DNA from: Symsagittifera roscoffensis
Taxonomy: Eukaryota; Xenacoelomorpha; Acoela; Convolutidae
Direction: 5' to 3'
NCBI RefSeq assembly: GCF_963678635.1
Contig: NC_087062.1
Location: 72,137,345-72,201,344, forward strand
DNA: 64,000 nucleotides
Made by a program: the position numbers and the translations under genes. Of this stretch, positions 20,546 through 32,079 are shown in pieces (the stretch's first letter is position 1; each line of letters starts with the position of its first letter). Below the pieces are notes generated by a model. It had not been told where the DNA came from, ran no database searches, and was given only the letters and a program-made list of their open reading frames with translations.

Positions 20546-23345
20546 CAGCCTCGGTTTGCAACAACGTAGTAAGTCCACATTCACCTTTTGCTCCCGGTTT
20601 CTGCAAAAGCTGTTGTGCAGACACAGGCTCACATTCCGTTCTACGTCAGCTCGTAAGACCTCTCTCTTTTCGGCTTCAGTAAAACAAGGCGTTCCAGATA
20701 CTCGCTTCACCGCCGTGGTAACAACATTTCTGTGCTTTAGGAATGCTCTCATATAGGCTCCCGGTCCTATGTCTAGCTGGAAGCAATGATAGGCTTCCGT
20801 GTTCCTAGATTTATGACGCTTCGCGTTTTCATACATCCATGACGTCATCACTGCACGGTACCAAGGCATCAAACTTTGCCTTGACCATATCCTCTCAATG
20901 GCTTTGGGTATCCTGAGAACCCTGCAGGTGGTTCTGAAAAGATCTAAGTTGTTGTTCACCTTGACTTTGCTTAGCTGCTCAGGTGTTGGCACGGGCGTTT
21001 AGTGCTCACTCGTGCCCCCGTTATTTTCTAACCATCTCACCGCCAGCATGGCACTAACCACCACAATTGACACTGGTTGATTTTGGTCGGGCAACCCCGT
21101 GGAGTACAACTCCTCCACGTCCCACACTGACACCAGATTCCCTCGTTTGGGGTAACATAACGTCTGCGCCAGGCAGTGACAAGGATTTTCCCATGGGTCA
21201 TCAAGATGTTCCCTCGGGTCCGATACCCTGAAGTTCCCAGCAACAGTTCTACTTCTGTCATGATCCTGTAAACGTCATCTCTTTCATCCATGATTGGGAA
21301 TTTGGTAAGCAACGCTCGGCTCGACTTCTTCTTCTGGAATTCACTCACATTGCCATCACTCAACCTCTTGAACTCTTCACCCACTACATCCTGCAACTCG
21401 CCTTCAGATCTCTTCGGGACGGCCGAATGATCTTCGTCTGTAAATCATATGACCTCTCCGACATCTTGGCCAACCTCACGCACTTTGGTACAGAGAAGAG
21501 TTGGTTGACCAACACCTGCTGCGTCCTCGCATCCATCACCAGAATGTGCGTAAGGTACCTACTATTGCAATATGGTGCAGAGCTCGAACCCACCAGATAT
21601 TTCGAAAAAGTAGGTCTAATGATAGGGCTCACTGTCTTTCAAATTCATCTCGTTCTCTAGAACCTCTCGCCAACCTCCAATCTTCTGCTCAGTCTGCATT
21701 TCTCCAGGGAACACTTCCACACTTAAGGACGTAACTAGCCCATGGGCACGCTTCAGGCATTCCAGTGATTTGATCGAGCTCGTCATACTGTAAAATGCCA
21801 ACGCAGTGATCAAATTGACCGTGACAGTCAGCAATCAACTCCATCTCCCTTTTGTCCAACATGCTCAACCTCACTAACAACTGAACCAGATGCTGCTCAC
21901 TCAATGACCCGAACCACATACATGTCCATCCATTCCACTACTGTAGGCAACACAGATGCCCTGTCTCAACCAATAACTCGATGGATTTCCCTCGGACGAT
22001 ACCGTGGATGGGTTGCTCTTCTGCTTCGCTATTCTCACGGCCAGCAGATGGTGTACCATGACCAAATCGTGTACACTCGCGTGATCATCCAGATCCAATG
22101 CGACATCTGCCGTCATATGCCAGATTAGTCCGGCGTTTGGATGTGGACACCAGGAAGGCTTCATGAGCTCCCACATGGTTACTAAGCTGGTCTTCAAGGG
22201 ACCGTCCCAAGAACTACAATCAAGGCTCACTTGCCCCTTTAGCTGGGGAACCGAGAGTTCGACCAATCGTTCCTCCAAAATGATTCCCGGCTTGGGTTGT
22301 TCCACCATCAACATGCCAGTTTCCTTGACTCGCTCGACCCAGAAATCAAGTACCATAACCTGCTCATAGTCAAAGTATGCTTCCCTGGCTTCCTCGTCCA
22401 CGAAGGGATTGTACGCCATCCCCGGTATGCTTGACACATATTGGAATGACTTCAACTTCCCCAATGTTGCAAAGTCCTTCTGTGTGTCCTGACTAATTCA
22501 ATTGACTCCCGGCTCACTTTCAACTCCTTGTTGCAGTATCTTCTCACTTCTTCCAACCTGCGATAGCTTTCCACGTCGTTCGACTCCTTATTTTGTATGA
22601 GCACCGGCATGTCCTGATATGGCTCCAGGAGTGCCCTCAGAAAGTTTCGTTCACGATCAACTCCTCCTTGCCGAATGGTTTTTATGCATTCTTCCAACTC
22701 AGGAGAGGGGATACGATCCACCATGAACCTCACAAAGCAAAGGGAATCTTTAGGCTTAGCCCAGGCTATTCCCGAATCGTCTCTAGAAATCAACACTCGC
22801 AGGGCTTCCATAAATTCCAGTTCCTGTTCCTTTGATTTCGGGTCGTTGTTGGTCCCAAATTCCAATTTCTTGATTCCCATTGAACACCAGGCCAGTCGTA
22901 CCTGCAAGTCAGTTCTTGCACACGGATAGAACAGGTATGCTGCCACCGTCGCAGGTGCATGCATCGTCTCGTCGAAGTATCTTTGGAGGGCCGCCCTCCA
23001 AGAGAATTCTAACAGCTTCTCCAGCCCGATTTCATTTGTCTCCGAGGACATCACCGTGCCGTATTCTTTCTGACTCAAATTAGAGTTTTCCGTCAGCTCC
23101 TTGAATTGCTCTTGCATGGCTTGCTTCTCGTCCCAGGCTATCAAGTGCCCTCTCGCGGAATCCTTTGCCTTAAGCATCTCTAGATAACCCCCTGCTGGAT
23201 CTCCCATGACGACTGAGTCGGGCACTGTGATCCGACTGTACTCGACCACGCCGAGTTGTCCCTCCAGTTTCATCCGGGCCATGTTGGTTCGCGAGGGGTT
23301 GTAATCATCGAGTCCTCCAAAACCACACTGACTGATGACTTCCAT
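20546..23345 (-). pseudogene. Unidentified coding block, second duplicate (copy 2)
   Basis: Contains the longest open piece of this region, 23345-22452 (297 residues, starting MEVISQCGFGGLDDYNPSRT). It is followed by 22464-21901 (MGKLKSFQYVSS...), 21396-21037 and 20992-20534. The stretch 20546-23039 is homologous to 18131-20545, with the junction within CAGCCTCGGTTTGCA. The encoded residues of the two copies are far more alike than random drift alone would leave over frameshifted sequence, so duplication was recent or followed coding conservation. The protein is soluble-looking, with helical, charged segments. I recognise no domain. Confidence 0.65.
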
Positions 23346-23404
23346 TTCGAGCTTCGTTACCGCGAAAGTCCGTGCGCCTTTCTTCGATCATGTGGCTGTT
23401 GATG

Positions 23405-26400
23405 TCAAACCTGATATAGCATAGGGCGTATCAAGTTCTCTTTTTCTCCCCCGGCCAGCGTCGTTCCATCTCCTTGTCCACTCTCACTCGGACGAGCTAG
23501 TTTTGCAAACGAGGCCACCACTGCATTGGCCTTCGACTTCACCACTTTTTGATTCACAGTCTTGCTTTCTATCCTTCCTTTCAACCTCTTCAGCCTTTTC
23601 TTGGCTCGCCTGACGGGTATTTTTCTCGCGATCTGCTGATCATCGGCACCGTCCTCCGTAACTGACTCGGTCAGAACATCAGACTCTATGGAGCTCAATA
23701 AATTTCCTAGAACCTCGCGCATGATGGGTTGTTTCAACCCCACCTTCATTACGGACTGCGTCCGTACGTGCGTATCAAGTCCCATGTCCTTTCCATGAAG
23801 GTCACTCGGTTCCAGGTCACTCCTGCCTTTTGTTCAAGCTCACTCTGGTATCTCTCCCACTCCTCTTCAGGGAACCTGCTCAGGAAGGATACCCTCATAG
23901 TCTCGTCGATTCTTCTTCTCCTTGGTGATTCCTGGAACAGTTTCTGCATGTCCCTACTCCGGTAGTCCAGTGCCATACTCATGCCTGATCCGGCCGCGCC
24001 GGTACGGTTAGATCCCCTGCGTGATAGAATAACTCGTCATTCACCAGGACTTCCACCGATTCGTCGCCATATGGCGCCAGTCCGTCGAACTTCATGTACG
24101 GGCGTCCTCTGCACTCCTTTGCCACTTCCATTAGTATCACTTTCACTTCTCCAGGCCATTTCAATCGTGACCAATCATTGGCTGGTGTGCACACATCATT
24201 TCACACGTCAGCGGAAACCCCTGGCCTCCTGGAAGGTGGCGCCTTGATCTTCTTCTGGATCCCTGCATCAGGAAACGTGAAGTCAAACGTGTGCATGGCC
24301 GCAACGTTCCAACTGATGAAGCGCGGCTCCATCCCTTCACTCAATTTCCGCATTTTCTCTTCTGCATCACGAGCCGCTCCGATGCGAAGGGCAATGGCAG
24401 GAGACGTGACTCCCAACAACATCCTTCTTATCGGTGTATATCGGATGCCTTGGTCCGGCAGCGGCCTGGACCCGGAAAGCCACACTTGCTGATTCTCCTT
24501 GACGTGTGCATATGCTTCCGGCCAAACTGGGACCCTCTCCTGAATCCTTCACCACTGGTCGCAGATTCCATCGCTTAGGATTAAGCTGGATATGGGAAAG
24601 GTCGTCGCCGCCCATTCTGCATTTTAAATTGTCGTTGAAGTCCATCAACATCCATCCCGGCTCCGCTACTCTTCCGAATAACCTTTCGTCGCTGGTCAAT
24701 CCTCTCAACTTTTTCTGTTCCACCCAATTCACCACCGAACATTCCTCAACGGCGATTAAGTTGACGTAAAACGTCGAGTTCCTGTATGCCTTCACTTGTA
24801 CATCTGGGAACACGTTTGACATCACAGGTCCGTACACCACAGTGACGAACTCCCTTAGTCCATGGACCAGAGCCAGCGGATCGATCCGAATCATCACAGC
24901 CGGATCTGTCAGTAAGGGCTTGCCACAATACTGCTTGCAATCACTCGCTCCCGTTGCCACCTTGTCCTCTCCTGTGACACTCCTATTCTGTTGCCGGAGG
25001 TACTGGAGCAAGAGTATCCTCCAATCCTTCATTTTCCTGTATGAGGTGGTTTTGCAACTGCGCGCTGAAATCTCGACTCGCTCCCTGCAGTTGTTCCGGA
25101 AAGCGTAAAAGCACGAACAAATCGCCCAACCGACCATATGTCATGGCGATCAGGGTAAGGAGTTCATCCAAACTCAGATCCGCCAATGCTTGGGTGAAGA
25201 AATTCGCAGGTCCCTTCACAAAGTTCTCGTGACCAAACGTCGCATACAGTGCCAGTACCAGACCAATCGACAGTTTTCGGATGTTGTCTTTGACGAAGCT
25301 CGCAATCAGATTCCGCGAGGCCCTCGGAAAACACGTGGAAAGAAAGGATGGCGTCTATCCCACTCCCATTCCACCCAGGATAGCGTCAGATCTCTCATAT
25401 TGTGCCCTCGTGGCCAAAATATCCGTTTGGAATCTATCTAGCGACATCGTGTTCAGGTCTTGCATTAATTGTAACATCATGCCTCCGGCCAACTCCCTTT
25501 CATTGAACAAGTTTCTCAGATAAGCGTGTATCTCCTTGATTACTGCCGGTGCATGCTCAAACGCATCTTCTACAAGGGTACACACTCTTGGCGACAATTA
25601 CAACCATGAATTGGTGTGTGGCTTCGTCCTCAAGGCCAACGCCATGAGGTCCTCTTCTGCCTATGTCATATTTCTTCTGACTGTCCTCCACTGTTCATTC
25701 CTAGCATAATCCATCTGTATGAACCAGAGGTCATTGGCCACCTGTTGCACTAACAAGTGATCATCATCTACTCCTTGCTTCAACTTCAGTAACTTGACGA
25801 AGGTGGACATCTCCAACCCCAGAACTTCATCCAGTAACAACCGAGTTAGGCTGCAATCCTCAAATCCCCGGATGGCTTCGGAAATGTCCGTCTAGATGAC
25901 AGGAAGCTCAAAACGGGGTGGGTAAAAGTTATTGGGGGTCCACTATTCTGTTCTGCGCGGGTAAAATAACGCTGAATCGTCCCTCTGCTAGAGTTGTGAC
26001 CATCGTGTACACAAATTGCAAGGGTTCTGGCAATGTGGCGTTCCCCGGTGATAACACAAAAATGATCATCATCACATTCTTGGTGAAGTGTCGCTGCACT
26101 GATGCCTCTACTTCGGTCATGGCTGAGAACAACGTCATTATAGCCTCCCCTATGACATCATTGCTCGGGATTGTTCCATCTGTCAGACGGGACAACAGCC
26201 CTCTAATCAGCAATTACTAACACCTGCTGATCCATACTGATCGTCCTCCGCACGCTTATCGTCATGCCCACTGATTGCCCCCATTCCAACTTAGGCGCTG
26301 TCAAGAAAATCACGTCGGGTCAGAAGAGAGAACGAGGTATGTAGAGATAATCTGAACTGGCCACTATCAGATATTTGGCAGCCTTTATATCCAGGGGATC

Positions 26401-26825
26401 ATAGGCAGCAAACAGGCTGTCACCCACTGGTGACTTCAGTCCCGCGTATCGCCTATCGTCCCCTCCGCCGAGGTCACCCGAGGATAGTCTCTCGAGTAAT
26501 CACCAGGCGCCTGGCCCGTTGGCTTAGAAAACTGCCTATACATCCTATGATGCTTGTTGTTGGGCTTATTCTCTTTCAGGAACTTGCCCCTCTGGGAAGG
26601 TGGTGTCAGTTCCCTGGTTCTCCGACGGACGTCCGTAAGAGATCGGGTATTCAAGGGTCCAAAGGTATTGTCCTGAAGCAAACCATTAAGGTCCACGAAC
26701 CTGAGCGTGGTCGCGGAGCTAAACCGTTCCTGTTCCGCTAACAGCCAGTCCAATCCCGGTGTTCGATAAAATCCCGACACTGTGGGCCATCTCCATCCAT
26801 CATCCTCCTTGCATCCACTCGACAT
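23405..26825 (-). pseudogene. Unidentified coding block, central part
   Basis: A chain of minus-strand open pieces in alternating frames: 26825-26436, 26213-25929, 25597-25355, 25219-24983, 25137-24367, 24485-24201, 24194-23979, 23982-23749 and 23785-23405. Neighbouring pieces overlap or abut in the same order, as expected for one long protein gene with about eight frameshifts. Visible features: an R/K-rich stretch at 23.6 kb (RRAKKRLKRLKGR), a RRRRIDETMRVSFLSRFPEEEWERY segment near 23.9 kb, and an aliphatic-rich segment near 26.1 kb. No motif of polymerase, integrase, protease or capsid that I can identify. Confidence 0.6.
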
Positions 26826-28172
26826 GTCAATGTGTTCATGTTCAAGTTCTTTGACATATCTGTTTTATACTGTCCCCAACTGCTGGGATCTGGACGGTTC
26901 CAAAGCAGCACGCTGCTCAGCTCAATTCCTTCCGCCGGCGTGGCGCTCATCGATGGGTTTCTTGTAGAAGCAGGAGTTGCCGTGGCGGGCGGATTACTCG
27001 CCCTCGACATAGTTTGAGAGCTAGTCTGACTTTGATCAATTGGCCTCCCAAGTCGGCACTCCGACAGTTGTCTTCTAGGGGGAGGAGCAGTCCCCAAACT
27101 TTCTCTCAAAAGTGAGCTTGGAGCAACGGGAGCGGTTGCACCCGTTTCCATTGCCAGGAGCACGAGGCGACTTGCGAGTGGTTCCGGCACATTACCCCTC
27201 ACTCTACCTCCTCCAGTCGAAGTGGTCCTCCATTCTTGCTCCATTTCCCATATCTCTGTCTGAAACACGTCGTTTATCCAGCGTCTCCCTTGTTGAGTGT
27301 TGAAGTGTATCCCATCTCTGGTGAGCGCGAGATGACTCAATCTCGCTGGGATTGCTTCTCACCAGACTGCGGGTCATATCGTTCCACCGGGTCACATTTC
27401 CGTTAAAAAAATCCGCCACTGGCGTGCCCACCTCCGGGTTCTGCTGCATCGTGCACAGCACCACGAGTCTGGGCCGGTATTTCTCCTTCAGCTCGTTCAG
27501 AAGGCAGACCAATAGGGGCTCCCACTTGCCTTCTGGGGTGACAGTGACCCTTGAAACGTCATTGGTACCGAGCATTATCACCAACGTATCTAGATAATCC
27601 TCGCCCTGGAACTCCATCATCTTGATGATTTGAGCCACGGAGGCCCCTCCAAAAGATAGAACAGTGACCTGACCACTCACAAAAATCTCGTTCAGATCCC
27701 TCACTAAACTATCTCCAACAACCAAATGACGACTCCCTGGGGGAATCACCTGGTTGGTTATGGCAGGGTTCCAGCTCATGCCGTTCAAACAAGCTCGAGG
27801 ATGCTCAGCGGCTACCTGCACGAACAGGTTGCGCACCGCTAGGTTCTTCCGGACGTCCACTACGCGAGATCTCTGAGTCGTTCCGCCATGTGTAGTTCCC
27901 GTTGCTACTATGGCACGAGGTATTCGCTCCGAGCTACTCAAGGAATGATCAAGTCGTTGGGAAGGGACCACCCTACCCAGTATTCGGCCAGTGGTCCTGT
28001 TGATCTCATTCATCGCTGCTCTGGCCAACTGATTGTATGACTCCTGAAACTGGGGAGCCAAATAGGTGTCTGAAGGATCCGGTGTCGTATTCCTCGGACT
28101 CGGAGCAGACTGTGATGTCTGCTGAGGAGCCCCGGGTTCTCTCGGAGCGCACAGCTCTTGTGACTTCGTCAT
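26738..28172 (-). pseudogene. SGNH (GDSL-like) hydrolase domain within the unidentified block
   Basis: The 322-residue frame 28172-27204 has a Pro/Ser/Thr-rich, probably disordered N-terminus (residues 1-100) and then an SGNH-type esterase domain. Block I is HLVVGDSLVRDL with nucleophile Ser155. An SFGGAS segment at 173-178 may supply the oxyanion Gly. Block III is IMLGTNDVSR with Asn204. The fourth element, the Asp/His pair of block V, lies in the next frame as LTRDGIHFN (DGIH at 27316-27305), so one frameshift near 27.35 kb splits the fold. The 27340-26738 frame continues with a low-complexity S/T/P region. SGNH hydrolases cleave ester bonds in lipids or glycans. ORF1 of some CR1/L2 LINEs also carries an esterase, but no LINE RT lies here. 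Confidence 0.75.
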
Positions 28173-28329
28173 GGGACGTGTGTGTCCCTGGGTCCATCCG
28201 AGGAGTTCATTGTCGCCAGAACCTCCGGTGACACTTGGCTCACTCTTGCCATATATAACTCTTTCAGGTGTTTTATCGCTTCTTCTTTGAAGGCTATTTG
28301 ATATCCTCGAACTTCTGCTTCCACTCGTC

Positions 28330-28617
28330 TCATTCTCGAGCTATCGCCCTGTACTCCTCCAGCTTGGCATACAGCTCCCTCTGTTCCTTTTCTTTCTTTT
28401 CCAGGGTCTCAATAGTCTCCGAGGTCTGGATCTCCAACTCACTCAACTTTACTCTGTTCAGTGGAGGAGCAGCCGTTGGAGAATCTGCTGAGTGTGACAG
28501 GCCCGGCCCATCACGTAGTCTTTTCGCTCCGGTGAGCGGCTGCACTGGTTGAACAGGTATGATCATCTCACCTAGCCGGTGATCCCTCTGCTCGCCTAGT
28601 CCCGGCTCACGAGCCAA
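28330..28617 (-). pseudogene. Coiled-coil-like N-terminal segment of the SGNH block
   Basis: A 95-residue frame beginning MAREPGLGEQRDH and ending in a strongly charged heptad-like region (SETIETLEKKEKEQRELYAKLEEY), as expected for a short coiled coil. It sits directly upstream of, and two frames away from, the SGNH hydrolase frame, and is probably its N-terminus. No upstream start is certain. Confidence 0.5.
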
Positions 28618-29374
28618 ATCGTGGCCAGACCTTTCATCGTCCTAATCAGTCATCTCATCAGTCGGTTTCGACCTCTCTCGGCGGTCCCGGACTCACCAAA
28701 GACCACAATCAACACTACTTAAGTGGGGCGATTCCCTCGACCCTCTCGTCCTAACGCATTGAGGAGCGCGACCACAAACATCGCCAGTCCCGTGCCCTCT
28801 TGTGAATTAGTCAATCAGCCGCTGGTATATCTCGTCCAGAGTTGCTCCTAGACTCGCTGAGACAAATTCCATTATTTCATTTGTGTCACCCATCGTTCTA
28901 TCGTATGTATCTTGTCGTCGTATTCTTTTGATTTTTCAAAGTCAATAAACAAAATTGGATCAATTAAGATCTAAAAAGCAAGTCACGACTTGAAACCATC
29001 ATTTCATGCCATTCCATTTCCAGGATTAAACATCATTCACGTCTTTTTAAAAACGATCCCTTGAAGTTCTTTTTCGTTCTTGATTTAAAAACTAGCATCA
29101 AGGTGGATCGTTCACCTGCGATCTTGTCAAGATAACACAAATGAGCGCTGTCACCTTTCGTACCTGGAGTGTTCCAGGCTTTCATGATACAAACATCACA
29201 TGAAACATACCCTAACAATAACATAACATTCGAATACCACACATCAACACTATCACATAACAATCTAATCCCTGACAGTTAACCTAAAACTTAATCCTAA
29301 TGCCTAAAAAGTGAACTTGATAAAAACCTCTTATCGCTGAATGCAACTCCTAGCATATGCGCAGATAGTACTTT
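28618..29374. other. Spacer between macro domain and SGNH block
   Basis: No coding frame I can support, and AT-richer than both sides. If the two blocks are separate elements their boundary should be here, but I found no long terminal repeat pair or polypurine tract that settles it. Confidence 0.35.
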
Positions 29375-29840
29375 TTACTTTTTATGTAAGTAAACCTCTA
29401 TGTCAGTTTCCGAAAAAACCATGTGTACAAGGGCATACAACTGTCTTGGATGTAGCTTTCCCCTATTGGGATCATTGACTGGTAACGAGAGAGAGGTCAC
29501 TCCTCTCGCAACCAGAAAATCCCTAAGTCGAGTGAAGGCCAATACCAAGCTCTCTGGATTCACGTATTGCTTATCAGTGGCCTTAGTAACCAGGAAACAC
29601 TGATATTTCCCCGATATCTGTGATGCAACAGGGGCAGCGCTATCATCCCTCCCACATCAGACCTTTGTTTCCATGAAAACTTTATACTCTTATATTCTCT
29701 TTTAAAGTCGGCCGCTAGTGCTGCTTTGAAGCTTACAAGCGCAGTTATTGCTATAGCGCATGTACGTTCCGTGAGCATGAAATCGCTGTCCTTTATGACG
29801 ACATTGTTTGAATAGTGGTTTCGTTGGTCAAAATAAGATT
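29375..29840 (-). pseudogene. Retroelement macro (A1pp-like) domain, one frameshift
   Basis: Downstream of integrase on the same strand. An N-terminal piece with VVIKDSDFMLTERTC, AADFKREYKS and GGMIALPLL lies near 29840-29625. A second piece, open to 29375, carries FLVTKATDKQYVNPESLVL, LRDFLVARGVTSLSLP and MVFSETDIEVYLH. The order G(G)-A, then LVTK, then L..LR, then GV..LSLP, then TDI.V is the macro-domain pattern seen downstream of pol in other animal gypsy elements. The LVTK stretch lies in a different frame from the first piece, so one small indel near 29620 splits the gene. The usual GCGLD loop is replaced by DPNRGKL, which questions ADP-ribose binding. Confidence 0.65.
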
Positions 29841-29923
29841 AAAACATTTGTCCAAAAGGTGGTTTTTTAGCGTTCTCGCCCTCCGTTTCCAGTTCACCGG
29901 TTTCCCTTGCCGATTTTAATTTT

Positions 29924-30556
29924 TTAATGATCTGGTTTTTGGAGTGGGTTAGTCTTACCCCACTTACCGGACAAAAACATCCATCGACGTCCCCGTCGAT
30001 CGCCCAAAATCAAGCAGATTGAGGTTGGATTCCGGAACGCGCAGAGGACCATCTGGAGCGACCCAGTTGGACTTGGTATTGTTTGGCTGACGTATTTGAT
30101 GCCGTCTTTATCGACATCCTGAATTGTCAAGATTGTCTCTTTAGGATCTACCGGCAGATCATGGAGCCATTCGAGCACTCGCAACTTCGTTAATTTTTGC
30201 TCATGAGTCTGCTACACCTCTGGTTTGAACTCCACTTCTGGATTGGAGCGATCGTCGATCCAATCCTGATCCATGTCATTAACTATGTCGATCTCTTGTG
30301 GCACCGCTATTCCAGTCCCATCAGCGAGTCCATCATATCGCTTAAAACTATCCTGTCTATGACGAAATCCTCGCCATACGGGCTATACTTTTTTCTTGTT
30401 CCTTCCTTTCTTGTTCTGGCGTGTTTCCATGGTGAAGGGAAAGTCAAGCTGTACTCCATTGTCAATTTCTGTTTGCTCTGGGCAGTTCCAGTCTTCTTCT
30501 GCATATGGAAGAGTTTCGTCGTCAACTTCCAGAATCTCGGTCATTTCCAGATCTAG
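29924..30556 (-). pseudogene. Element A: tail of Pol after integrase
   Basis: Minus-strand frames 30525-30307 and 30184-29924 continue the polyprotein after the integrase C-terminus. They include an acidic stretch and a KKYSPYGEDFVIDRIVLSD segment. Stops and frameshifts interrupt them. No domain recognised. Confidence 0.5.
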
Positions 30557-30573
30557 TGGCAGATCACACTCAT

Positions 30574-31943
30574 CTACGACCTCATCCCGTCGTTTTTGTC
30601 ACGCGTGCCTCTTTCATTCACCTCGCTGGCAGAATCCCTTATCAAATAGTCTCCCTCTTGAATGTCAGCTGGGATGCACCAGTCCTCTGATGAGGCATTG
30701 TGCGGTTTGATGTTTTCGTAATGAGCTTCTCGTCCGGTGCTCAATCGATAAAAAAGACCTCCTTGGTGTACTTCTGTTATCTGAAAAGGACCGCGCCATT
30801 TTTTCACTAACTTTTTGGTTCCCTTTGGTGGAACCACTTCCTGGAACACCCAGACATAATCTCCGACCGAGTAAGCTTTTGCATCCGCAGTCCTTTTATC
30901 AAATCTCCTTTTTGTCCAATTTGCGGCTGTTGCGTATTCCTCCTGCATAAGTCATTGAGGTCCTGCTGTCTTCTAATAACATCACGCACGTAAATTTGCG
31001 GTGATGTTTTCTTTCCTTCGTACTCAGGGTAGAAGAAAGTTAATGGACGAGCTTTCTCGTGACCAGTTAGCATCAAATGCGGACTTATTCCCGTGATAAA
31101 ATGTTCTGTGCTGTTGTAAGCGCCCATCACTTGCGGCAAAGGTCTATCCCAGTCATCCATGTAGCGTGAGCAATAAGCTCTGAACATGGATACCAACGTT
31201 CGATTTTGCCTTTCAACTAGGCTTTTCGTTTGTGAGTGATAAGTGGTCGAGTGGGCCTGTGCCACCTGCGACCTCTTCATTAACTCCTTCGTGAGAACAC
31301 CCACGAATGCTTTGCCATTGTCCGATTGGAATGAGATGGGGCAGCCGTGTCGCGCTATCCATACATTTATCAAGTGATCTCACGTTTCTTCCGCTGACGC
31401 TGTTATGCATGGTGCTACCTCTGCGTATTTCGTAAAATGATCGGTCGTTACGAGCACTTGATTGTAGCCCGTGGCTGTCATGCATATCTTCTTGCACCAC
31501 TTCAAATGATCAATTTGCTTCACTTCGTTGAATCCCGATGACTCTATTGACTGCAGGGGGAACCTCAGTTTCCTGGGTCCTTCGCCTGTTGACACGACAG
31601 GCACGAGATTCACTTTTCTCAAGCCTTCTTCAAACCAGGTCATTCGAACCGTTTCTGTATCCTGTTGTACACTTTGTCCTTTGCCCATGCCTTGATGGCC
31701 CATTTGATCATGTGAACGAAAGAGCAATTCGGTCTGGTATAACTGTGGTAACACTAATGAATTATACTTGTAAAGGACCTTGTCCTCTTCTTTGCCTTTA
31801 CAGGTTATGATTTCGTGTTTGTTCAGCTTCAAAAAATAGTTTCTCTTCAGATAAAGTGGCTTCAAGATCTTATAGCTGTCTTCCTCTAAATCTCTTTTGT
31901 CAGGTGCTCCGTTCTCGATCCATCTCTTCAGATTGATCTTCAT
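30574..31943 (-). pseudogene. Element A: Ty3/gypsy integrase
   Basis: Three minus-strand frames. 31943-31380 has the His pair of the zinc-binding domain (HDQMGHQGMGK), with the Cys pair disrupted, and the first catalytic Asp region (KQIDHLKWC). 31373-30807 has the second Asp in FQSDNGKAFVG, the catalytic Glu in SLVERQNRTLVS, and AYNSTEHFITGISPHLML. 30948-30574 has the C-terminal GPFQITEVHQGGLFYRL, a typical integrase tail fold. All D, D and E residues are visible, but frame changes near 31375 and 30950 split the protein. No chromodomain seen. Confidence 0.88.
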
Positions 31944-32079
31944 TGTATAATGTCGTTGAGCCCTTAGGAGATACGACAGCCGGTATCTGGCTTTCAGATA
32001 CGCCTATACCTCGTTTAAATGTCCGCTTATTATCTCCGGGCATGGGCATCATCCATCAACTTGACACACCATATCTTCT

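Noticed and set aside
20418-20756. Plus-strand frames opposite the unidentified block (for example 20418-20756, 22675-22929, 24094-24492)
   Set aside because: They mirror minus-strand coding pieces, have no recognisable motifs and change with the duplicate copies; shadows of the real strand.
30197-30556. Plus-strand 119-residue hydrophobic frame opposite the Pol tail
   Set aside because: Antisense of the element A polyprotein; hydrophobicity reflects the complement of charged codons.
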